NCBI GenBank assembly: GCA_902464965.1
Contig: CABQLI010000005.1
Coordinates: 1-52,203 of the forward strand
Reading direction: 5' to 3'
Length of the DNA: 52,203 nt
Source of the DNA: an uncultured Collinsella sp.
GTDB lineage: Bacteria; Actinomycetota; Coriobacteriia; Coriobacteriales; Coriobacteriaceae
Shown here piece after piece: positions 7,576 through 14,122 of this stretch. The notes beneath the pieces are model-generated. The model had not been told where the DNA came from. It saw only the letters and a program-made list of their open reading frames with translations, and did no database searches. The stretch's first letter is position 1; each line of letters opens with the position of its first letter. A program made the translations under genes and the position numbers.

Positions 7576-7597
7576 TGCGCCCGCGGGGCGCATTTTT
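7576..7597 (+). terminator. Rho-independent terminator of the HTH gene
   Basis: Seven-base stem TGCGCCC / GGGCGCA with a GCG loop, followed by TTTTT, starting nine bases after the stop codon. Confidence 0.88.
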
Positions 7598-7743
7598 CTT
7601 GCCGCCCCTCTGCTCCAAAGCGGACAGACTCCTTACCCCGTACGCCTAAAACTCCCCAGTTGACCGAAAACCTGCCGCCGCTATTCCTCAATTGAGCTAT
7701 AACGTTAAACAATTGCAGCGTTTTTGCATGGGGGAGTGATGGT

Positions 7744-10626
7744 ATGACGCTACTGTATTTCCTTACCCTGTTTCCGCTGGTACCGGCGCTGGGCATGCTG
7801 CTCGCGCGCGGTGACCGCGCCCGCGATGCGGTGGGGCTCATAGGCTCCGGCATTATTATGGCGGTGACAGTTGTAGTCGCCGTCATGTTTTTTGGCACGG
7901 GTCCGCAGAGCTTTGAGGTTGCCCCCGGCACCTCGCATGTGCTCTCGATCATCAGCTCCGTCATCGACGTAATTCTGTGCGCCGTCATCCTGTACAACGC
8001 GTACAAATATAGGAACGCGCTCACCACGGTGCTCGGCATAGTCCAGTTGGTGGGCTCCGTTACCTTTGCTGTCATGACGCTGCCTGCGGCCGAGGCTGTC
8101 ACCGCAACGCCGCTCTACCTGGATTACATGAGCGTGATCATGGTCCTCGCCGTCGGCATCGTCGGCAGCCTAATCTGCGTGTATGCCCTGGGCTACATGA
8201 AGGACTTCCAGGCCCATGACGAGCACGAGGCCGCGCTGCGCGGGCAGACCGCGCCCGATCGACGCCCGCAGTTCCTGGCGCTCATGTTCCTGTTCCTCTC
8301 GGCCATGTTCGTCATCGTGACGAGCGACAACCTTGAGTGGTTGTTCTGCGGCTGGGAAATCACCACCGTGTGCTCGTTCCTTATGATTGGCTACACGCGC
8401 ACGCCCGAGGCCATCAAGAACGCTTTCACCCAGATCATCCTTAACATGCTGGGCGGTATCGCGTTTTTGGCGGGCCTTATGTTCTTGCACGTTAACGGCA
8501 TGCCGCTGACCATCTCGGGCATGATCGAGCTTTCCGGCGCCGGTACCGCGCAATCCGCACTGCTGGTGATGCCGGTCATCCTGTTGTCGCTCGCCGCACT
8601 CACCAAGGCCGCACAGATGCCGTTCCACACTTGGCTGTTGGGCGCCATGGTTGCCCCCACGCCCACGAGCGCCCTGCTGCACTCGTCAACCATGGTCAAA
8701 GCCGGCGTGTTCCTAATGGTCAAGCTGAGCCCGCTCTATGCTATCTATCCCGTAACCGGCTTTATGGTCACGAGTGTGGGCGCCATCACGTTTTTGCTTG
8801 CTGCCCTCATGGCCATCTCGCAGAGCAACGCCAAACGCGTGCTCGCGTACTCCACCATTTCCAACTTGGGCCTCATCAGTGCCTGCCTGGGTGTCGGCGC
8901 GCCCGAGGCCGTATGGGCGGCCATCTTTCTGATCCTGTTCCACACGGTGGCAAAGTCGCTGCTGTTCCTGTGCGTGGGCACGGCCGAGCATCATATCGGC
9001 AGCCGCAATATCGAGGACATGGACGGTATGTTCAGCCGCATGCCGCACCTGACGCGTCTGATGATGCTGGGCATCATGGGCATGTTTGTGGCGCCGTTTG
9101 GCATGCTCGTCTCCAAGTGGGGCGCCCTGGTGGCGTTCGCGCAGACTGGCAACGTGCTCATGATCATGGTGCTTGCCTTTGGCTCGGCCGCGACGTTCTT
9201 CTTCTGGGGCAAGTGGCTTGCCAAGCTTTCGGGCGTCGACCCCACGGCTCAAAACGTTGAGGTCAATGTCCATAAGACCGAATGGATGGCCCTCAACACC
9301 ATCGCCGCGCTGCTGATTCTGTGCTGCGTGGCGTTTCCGGTTATCTCGAGCGGTCTGGTGTCGCCTTACTTGGCCATGGTGTTTGGCCGCGTGCCGTACG
9401 TTATCGGCAAGGACGCCATGTATCTGATGGTGGTTATCGTGGCGTTTATCGCCGTGGTGCTGCTGACTTCATTCCGCGTGAGCAACAAGCCGCACGTCAA
9501 CGTGTACCTTTCGGGTGTGGGAACCGACAAATATCGCCATTTCCGCGGCTCGATGGGACACGAGGTGAAGGCCGAAAAGCGCAATTGGTACTCGGAGGAC
9601 GCCCTTGGCGAGAAGCGTATTGGCCCTGCGGGTAGCGTCGTGTGCTGCAGCATTATCTTTTTTGCGCTGCTGTGTTGCGCGTGGATTGGGCCCGAGAGAC
9701 TTGCCATGAGCGCGCCCTCGGTGTTGCGCGGCAAGTATTTTGAAGGTTCGGGCGTCGTGGGCATTTTTATTGGCACCGTGGCATTTGCCTTGCTGGCGCC
9801 GCTTGTGGGCGGCCTGATCGACGGTCTCGACCGCAAACTTTCGGCCCGCATGCAGGGCCGCGTGGGCCCGCGCCTGCTCCAGCCATTCTACGACGTTGCC
9901 AAGCTGCTGCGCAAAGCCCCTGCCAGCGTAAACACCATGGACGATACCTATATGGCGTGCGCGCTCATCTTTACCGTGGTGGGCGGTGGCATCTTTGTGT
10001 CGGGCTCCAACACGCTGCTGTGCGCTTTTATGGTGACGCTCGCCGCGATCTTTGTGGTGCTGGCGTCCGCCTCGACGCAAAGCCCGTTTGCGCAGGTCGG
10101 CGCCGACCGCGAGTTGCTGCAGGTTATGAGCTACGAGCCCGCCGTTCTGCTGATGAGCGTGGGCCTGTATCTCGCCACCGATAGCTTTGATTCCATCGCC
10201 GTGACGGGGCAGTCGGCCCCCATCATCGTGTACAGCGCACCCATTTTCCTCGCGTTGCTCGCGGTGCTTACCATCAAGCTGCGCAAGTCGCCGTTTGACC
10301 TTTCGTACTCGCATCACGCGCATCAGGAGATTGTCCAGGGTGTCGCCACCGAGATGAGCGGCGGCACGCTGGCCAGGATGACCCTTATGCACTGGTGCGA
10401 GACCGTGCTGTTTTTGATGTGGGTGGGCATGTTCTTTGTCTGGGACAACCCGGTGAGCTGGGTGGTCGCCCTGGTCGTGATGGCTGTGACGTATTTTGTC
10501 GAGGTGCTGATCGACAACACCTTCGCCCGTAGCACCTGGCGCAGCTGCTTTAGGCTCGGATGGGGCGTGGCGCTGGTGTTTGGCCTGCTCAACCTTATGC
10601 CCATCCTCGTCGACGTGTTTATTTAG
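7744..10626 (+). CDS. echAB: Ech-type hydrogenase membrane subunit, EchA-EchB fusion
   Basis: A single 960-residue polytopic membrane protein. Residues 1 to about 655 are an antiporter-like subunit related to NuoL/HyfB/EchA. They include FCGWEITTVCSFLMIGYTR with the conserved glutamate, and KAAQMPFHTWLLGAMVAPTP with the proton-path lysine and TSALLHSSTMVKAGVFL. From about residue 660 the sequence is a NuoH/HycD/EchB-type subunit, with LSARMQGRVGPRLLQPFYDV, QVGADRELLQVMSYEP and FDLSYSHHAHQE. In Ech and Hyc hydrogenases these are separate proteins that form the proton- or sodium-pumping membrane arm. A GGGGGAG ribosome-binding site precedes the ATG. The downstream genes follow in exact echCDEF order with little spacing. 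Confidence 0.93.
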   Translation: MTLLYFLTLFPLVPALGMLLARGDRARDAVGLIGSGIIMAVTVVVAVMFFGTGPQSFEVAPGTSHVLSIISSVIDVILCAVILYNAYKYRNALTTVLGIVQLVGSVTFAVMTLPAAEAVTATPLYLDYMSVIMVLAVGIVGSLICVYALGYMKDFQAHDEHEAALRGQTAPDRRPQFLALMFLFLSAMFVIVTSDNLEWLFCGWEITTVCSFLMIGYTRTPEAIKNAFTQIILNMLGGIAFLAGLMFLHVNGMPLTISGMIELSGAGTAQSALLVMPVILLSLAALTKAAQMPFHTWLLGAMVAPTPTSALLHSSTMVKAGVFLMVKLSPLYAIYPVTGFMVTSVGAITFLLAALMAISQSNAKRVLAYSTISNLGLISACLGVGAPEAVWAAIFLILFHTVAKSLLFLCVGTAEHHIGSRNIEDMDGMFSRMPHLTRLMMLGIMGMFVAPFGMLVSKWGALVAFAQTGNVLMIMVLAFGSAATFFFWGKWLAKLSGVDPTAQNVEVNVHKTEWMALNTIAALLILCCVAFPVISSGLVSPYLAMVFGRVPYVIGKDAMYLMVVIVAFIAVVLLTSFRVSNKPHVNVYLSGVGTDKYRHFRGSMGHEVKAEKRNWYSEDALGEKRIGPAGSVVCCSIIFFALLCCAWIGPERLAMSAPSVLRGKYFEGSGVVGIFIGTVAFALLAPLVGGLIDGLDRKLSARMQGRVGPRLLQPFYDVAKLLRKAPASVNTMDDTYMACALIFTVVGGGIFVSGSNTLLCAFMVTLAAIFVVLASASTQSPFAQVGADRELLQVMSYEPAVLLMSVGLYLATDSFDSIAVTGQSAPIIVYSAPIFLALLAVLTIKLRKSPFDLSYSHHAHQEIVQGVATEMSGGTLARMTLMHWCETVLFLMWVGMFFVWDNPVSWVVALVVMAVTYFVEVLIDNTFARSTWRSCFRLGWGVALVFGLLNLMPILVDVFI

Positions 10627-10638
10627 GAGGCGGCATCC

Positions 10639-11253
10639 ATGGATCATAAAATGTCGCGCTCGCCGTGGGTTATTCATTACGACGGCTCGAGCTGCAACGG
10701 ATGCGATATCGAGGTGCTGGCCTCGCTCACGCCGCTGTTCGATGCGGAGCGCTTTGGCGTGGTCAACACCGGCAACCCCAAGCATGCGGATATCTTTTTG
10801 GTGACGGGGTCGGTCAATGCCCAGAACCTGCCTGTCGTGCGCCAGATCTACAACCAGATGCTCGAGCCCAAGTGCGTGGTGGCGTGCGGCATTTGCGCGT
10901 GTTCGGGCGGCGTATTCCGCGATGCCTATAACGTGATCGGCGGCGTGGACCGCGCGGTTCCCGTGGACGTGTACGCGCCCGGGTGCGCCATTCGTCCCGA
11001 GACCGTGATCGATGCCATCGTGGAGGCGTGCGGCATCCTGGACCAGAAGGAGGTCGTGATGCGCGCCGGTGGCGATCCGCTCACCGTAGGCGGCGCCGCT
11101 ACCTGGGATGGTGGCGTTGAGCTTGGCGATGACGGGTTTGTGGCTGCGGGAGCCGGGGCCGGTGTCGACGCAGGCACGGCTGACGGCGCGCCCGCTGCTG
11201 ACGCGCCTGTCGGGAAGCCTGCCGCACCCGCCGCTGCAAAGGAGGCCGAGTAA
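10639..11253 (+). CDS. echC: Ech hydrogenase small subunit (NuoB-like)
   Basis: The 204-residue protein is the electron-transferring small subunit that carries the 4Fe-4S cluster next to the [NiFe] site. Cluster ligands are visible as SSCNGCDIE (Cys19, Cys22), the CGICACSGGVF segment and PGCAIRP, the pattern of NuoB/HycG/EchC proteins. The start has a good ribosome-binding site (AGGAGGC). About 50 residues at the C-terminus are an alanine/glycine/proline-rich tail not expected in the family. The last base of the stop codon is shared with the next start (TAATG), pointing to translational coupling. Confidence 0.92.
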   Translation: MDHKMSRSPWVIHYDGSSCNGCDIEVLASLTPLFDAERFGVVNTGNPKHADIFLVTGSVNAQNLPVVRQIYNQMLEPKCVVACGICACSGGVFRDAYNVIGGVDRAVPVDVYAPGCAIRPETVIDAIVEACGILDQKEVVMRAGGDPLTVGGAATWDGGVELGDDGFVAAGAGAGVDAGTADGAPAADAPVGKPAAPAAAKEAE

Positions 11254-11972
11254 TGCAAGAGGCAATCTATACCACCGTCGGGATCGACGAGCTCCTGTCG
11301 CATGTCCAGGCGCTCAAGGGCGCCGGCGCGCGTTTTGTGCAAATGCACGCCGAGCGCAACGTCGACGACGGCTCGTATCGCTTGGTCTATACGTTTATCA
11401 ACGTTCGTGCTGCTCGGGAGCGGATCGCTCAGGACGGCAGCTATGCGATTGAGAACCTGGTGGTTGAGGGTATCGACCAGTACCAGGAGATTCCGTCCAT
11501 CAGCTCGTATTACCCTGCGGTGTTCCCGTTTGAAAATGAGGCCCACGACCTGTTTGGTCTCGTCATCACTGACATGCAGATCGACTTTAAGGGCTTTTTC
11601 TACCAGGTTTCGACTGCCGAGCCCATGAGCGTTATCACACCCGAGGTGAAGGCCGCGCGCGAGAAGGCCATGAAGGTTCGTGCCGCCGCCGAGGCCAAGG
11701 CGCGCAAGGCCGCGGCCGAGAAGGCTGCTACTGCCGCGGCCGCTGCGGGGGAGGGCACTGCGGGCGCTGGCGATGCTGCGGGCGCTGCTGTCGCTCAGCC
11801 CGCTGCGGCTGCCGGCTCCGATGCTCAGCACGATGAAGCTGCTGCGAAGGCCGCGCTCAAGGCTGCCGAGATGGAGGCAAAGCTTGCCGCCATGGATCCC
11901 GAGAAAGCGGCCAAGGTCCGCGCGGCGCTTGCCGCCAAGGCCGCCCGCGACAAGCAGAAAAAGGAGGCGTAA
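11253..11972 (+). CDS. echD: Ech hydrogenase subunit D (NuoC-like) with long Ala/Lys-rich tail
   Basis: Residues 1 to about 125 match the NuoC/EchD 30-kDa-subunit domain, ending in SSYYPAVFPFENEAHDLFG, which is the family signature region. This subunit helps hold the catalytic module together. The remaining 110 or so residues are an unusual alanine-, lysine- and glutamate-rich stretch with heptad-like spacing, likely helical or coiled coil, linked by a glycine/alanine-rich hinge. The extension makes the protein nearly twice the normal length of EchD. Start codon overlaps the echC stop by one base. The large-subunit gene follows after five bases. Confidence 0.9.
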   Translation: MQEAIYTTVGIDELLSHVQALKGAGARFVQMHAERNVDDGSYRLVYTFINVRAARERIAQDGSYAIENLVVEGIDQYQEIPSISSYYPAVFPFENEAHDLFGLVITDMQIDFKGFFYQVSTAEPMSVITPEVKAAREKAMKVRAAAEAKARKAAAEKAATAAAAAGEGTAGAGDAAGAAVAQPAAAAGSDAQHDEAAAKAALKAAEMEAKLAAMDPEKAAKVRAALAAKAARDKQKKEA

Positions 11973-11977
11973 GGTCC

Positions 11978-13066
11978 ATGGCTCATCGCTCCGTTATTCC
12001 GTTTGGCCCGCAGCACCCGGTGCTGCCCGAGCCGCTTCATCTGGACCTGGTGATCGAGGACGACCGCGTTATCGAGGCGATTCCGCAAATCGGCTTTGTG
12101 CACCGCGGGCTCGAGAAACTTACCGAAAAGCGCGACATGCACCAGTTTGGCTACATCGCCGAGCGCATCTGCGGCATCTGCGCCGTGGGCCACAGCTGCG
12201 GCTATGCCAGCGCCTGCGAGCGCATGCTCGACATCGAGGTGCCCGGCCGCGTGCAGTATATCCGCACCATTCTGCACGAGCTTTCGCGCATTCACTCGCA
12301 CCTGCTGTGGCTGGGCCTGCTCGCCGATGCCTTTGGTTTCGAGGCGCTGTTCTATCGTTCGTGGACCCTGCGCGAGCAGATTCTTAAGATCTTTGAGAGC
12401 ACCTGCGGCGGCCGCGTGATCCTTTCGATTAACGAGATCGGCGGCCTTAAACACGACATTGAGGACTCCGAACTGGCGGGCATTGTCCAGACGCTCGATG
12501 CCATGCGTCCTGACTACGAGGCCTTGGTGCATACGTTTTTGGACGACAATAGCTGCGGCGAGCGCCTGCACGGCGTGGGCGTGATCAGCAAGAAGGGCGC
12601 GCTGGATCTGTCGATGGTCGGCCCGTTCGGTCGCGCCTCGGGCGTGGATTACGACGTGCGCATGTTTGGCGACGGCGCCTATGCTGATCTGGCCGCGTTT
12701 GAGCCTATCGTTGCTAGCGATGGCGACTGCTATGCCCGCTGCCAGGTGCGCTGTGCCGAGGTCACGCAGGCCATGGACATCATTAAGGAGCTTGTGGGCA
12801 AGATTCCGCACGACGGGATCGGCGGGCGCACCAAGCTTACACCGGCCGACGGCGCACGCGGCGAGGTTGTGATTGAGCAGCCGCGCGGCGAGGCGTATTA
12901 CTATGTGCGCGGCAACGGCACCAAGAACCTGGACCGCTTCCGCGTGCGCACGCCGACGTCGCAAAACCTGGCGGGTCTGACGCATGCACTGCAGGGCGTG
13001 CTCATTGCCAACGTGCCCATGATCATCCTGACCATCGACCCCTGCATTAGCTGCACGGAAAGGTAG
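11978..13066 (+). CDS. echE: Ech hydrogenase catalytic large subunit ([NiFe] site)
   Basis: This 362-residue protein is the catalytic [NiFe] subunit, related to NuoD/HycE/EchE. Both nickel-binding cysteine pairs are present: RICGIC (Cys65, Cys68) and DPCISC (Cys356, Cys359). That separates it from complex I NuoD, which has lost them. The family segments FGPQHPVLPEP near the N-terminus and SRIHSHLLWLG are intact. The chain ends only three residues after the last cysteine (TER), so there is no C-terminal extension for a maturation protease to remove. No hyp maturation genes occur in this window, so these must be elsewhere. The enzyme should couple ferredoxin oxidation and H2 formation, or the reverse, to ion transport. 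Confidence 0.94.
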   Translation: MAHRSVIPFGPQHPVLPEPLHLDLVIEDDRVIEAIPQIGFVHRGLEKLTEKRDMHQFGYIAERICGICAVGHSCGYASACERMLDIEVPGRVQYIRTILHELSRIHSHLLWLGLLADAFGFEALFYRSWTLREQILKIFESTCGGRVILSINEIGGLKHDIEDSELAGIVQTLDAMRPDYEALVHTFLDDNSCGERLHGVGVISKKGALDLSMVGPFGRASGVDYDVRMFGDGAYADLAAFEPIVASDGDCYARCQVRCAEVTQAMDIIKELVGKIPHDGIGGRTKLTPADGARGEVVIEQPRGEAYYYVRGNGTKNLDRFRVRTPTSQNLAGLTHALQGVLIANVPMIILTIDPCISCTER

Positions 13067-13073
13067 GCGCGGC

Positions 13074-13415
13074 ATGAGTTTACTGACATTTGCCAAGACG
13101 GCCTTGGGTTCTATGGTCAAGCAGCCGGTCACGGTTTGCTATCCGCAGGAGAAGCTCGCGGCGCCCGAGCGCTTGCGCGGGCATATCGTCAATGACATGG
13201 ACGTGTGCATTTGCTGCGGTATGTGCGCGCGTCGCTGTCCGGCGGGCGCGCTCGCGGTCGATCGCAAGGGTGGAACGTGGTCGATCGACCCGTATGCCTG
13301 CGTGGTGTGCGGTGAGTGCATCGAGAGCTGCCCCAAGCACTGCCTGACTATGGACACCGCCCGTACTCCAGTTGCGGTGGATAAGACTCCCACAGTAGAA
13401 ACCAAGCCGGAATAG
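13074..13415 (+). CDS. echF: Ech hydrogenase ferredoxin-like subunit (NuoI-like)
   Basis: The 113-residue protein has two typical 4Fe-4S binding motifs: Cys45, 48, 51, 55 (CICCGMCARRCP) and Cys76, 79, 82, 86 (CVVCGECIESCP). This is the arrangement of NuoI/EchF, the subunit that receives electrons from ferredoxin. It is the last gene of the operon, starting eight bases after echE. The C-terminal 20 residues are a loosely conserved tail rich in Thr, Val and Lys. Confidence 0.92.
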   Translation: MSLLTFAKTALGSMVKQPVTVCYPQEKLAAPERLRGHIVNDMDVCICCGMCARRCPAGALAVDRKGGTWSIDPYACVVCGECIESCPKHCLTMDTARTPVAVDKTPTVETKPE

Positions 13416-13425
13416 CGCTGGAATA

Positions 13426-13459
13426 GGGGCCGGTGGGGCAAAAATGCCCCACCGGCCCC
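13426..13459 (+). terminator. Perfect GC-rich hairpin after the hydrogenase operon
   Basis: A 15-bp perfect stem (GGGGCCGGTGGGGCA and its complement) with an AAAA loop starts 11 bases after the echF stop. No T-run follows, so it may work as an mRNA-end stabiliser or an inefficient terminator. Confidence 0.65.
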
Positions 13460-13490
13460 GCGCTTAAACGCGCGGTTGTGCCGTCGCGAA

Positions 13491-13644
13491 CAAAACTATG
13501 CCGGATTACGGGGCTGGATAGCGAACCTCCGACCATACAGAAAATCCCAAAAACAAAACCGCAGGTAGACTGCTTGCCGTTTTTCAAAAAAAGGCTGTAT
13601 GGATGAGGACTCCGACTTTAGCCCCGTAATCCGGCATAGTTTTG
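13491..13644. repeat. Long palindromic element A1
   Basis: Perfect 25-bp outer arms (CAAAACTATGCCGGATTACG plus GGGCT, and the reverse complement) enclose about 104 bp. Inside are a second arm pair (CCATACAG/CTGTATGG) and the core AAAACCGCAGGTAGACTGC followed by TTGCCGTTTT, which nearly pairs with itself. It shares this core with elements B1, B2 and A2. Confidence 0.88.
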
Positions 13645-13663
13645 AAATAGCACCATATCCGTA

Positions 13664-13723
13664 GCAGCCCTTGATCTCCCGTGGACAGAGGGAAACGGAT
13701 CATTTTTGCCTCACGAGGGCTGC
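13664..13723. repeat. GATC module C1 adjoining element A1
   Basis: Arms GCAGCCCT/AGGGCTGC enclose GATCTCC...GGGAAACGGATCATTTTT. The AAACGGATCATTTT string recurs after elements B1 and B2. Confidence 0.7.
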
Positions 13724-13737
13724 CGCGTGACCCGTCT

Positions 13738-13896
13738 GCCACGAAATGGGCCTATCTACTACGTTTAGGCGGCAGTCCTCGACCACGTCAAGTAATGCGA
13801 AATGAAAACCGCAGGTAGAACGCTTGCGGTTTTTCATGAAAAGCGGCTATGGTCGGGGTATCGAGTCAAACGTAGTAGATGGCCCGATTTCGTGGC
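13738..13896. repeat. Long palindromic element B1
   Basis: Outer arms of 29 bp (GCCACGAAAT...CTACTACGTTT and its complement, three mismatches) enclose an inner pair CGACCA/TGGTCG and a central hairpin AAAACCGCA / TGCGGTTTT with loop GGTAGAACGCT. The outer arms are unlike those of A1, but the core is the same. Confidence 0.88.
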
Positions 13897-13904
13897 GAGC
13901 GTTA

Positions 13905-13954
13905 CCAACTGATCCCCCGGGGACGGAGGAAAACGGATCATTTTGACCTGTTGG
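13905..13954. repeat. GATC module C2 adjoining element B1
   Basis: Short arms CCAAC/GTTGG enclose GATCCCCCGGGGACGGAGG followed by AAAACGGATCATTTTG, the second copy of the module. Confidence 0.65.
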
Positions 13955-13990
13955 CTCCGAGTCGCACCCGTTTTCCTGCGAAAACTTTCG

Positions 13991-14105
13991 TGTCTCAACT
14001 TCGGTGAGACATTTGTCTCACGCCCAAAATCAAATCTGGAACGTGTGTCACCTGCCCTAATTGTGTCTCATTTCGTAACTTTAGGCTGATGCAAGGTTTG
14101 AGACA
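13991..14105. promoter_or_regulatory. Array of five TGTCTCA/TGAGACA boxes upstream of the adhesin
   Basis: TGTCTCA occurs at 13991, 14014 and 14064; its reverse complement TGAGACA occurs at 14005 and 14099. The pair at 14005-14020 forms a perfect 16-bp palindrome (TGAGACATTTGTCTCA). The last box ends 17 bp before the start codon, covering the ribosome-binding region. This arrangement suggests binding sites for a dimeric regulator controlling the adhesin. Confidence 0.6.
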
Positions 14106-14122
14106 GTGAGAAGGGAGACGCG

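Larger units (their letters stand above)
13416..14122. other. Intergenic region upstream of the giant adhesin, packed with repeats
   Basis: No gene is supported. The region contains a GC-rich hairpin, two long palindromic elements (A1 and B1), each followed by a GATC...AAACGGATCATTTT module, and an array of five TGTCTCA/TGAGACA boxes next to the adhesin start. These are listed separately. Confidence 0.8.

Noticed and set aside
7163..7597. Complete insertion sequence
   Set aside because: Only an OrfA-like HTH protein is present. There is no catalytic transposase frame, no terminal inverted repeats and no target duplication.
13426..13459. Standard intrinsic terminator after the hydrogenase operon
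   Set aside because: The stem is perfect, but the following bases are GCGCTTAAAC with no T-run, so it is reported only with reduced confidence.
13491..13954. CRISPR array
   Set aside because: Repeats are long self-complementary elements of two types, not short direct repeats separated by regular spacers, and no cas genes are nearby.
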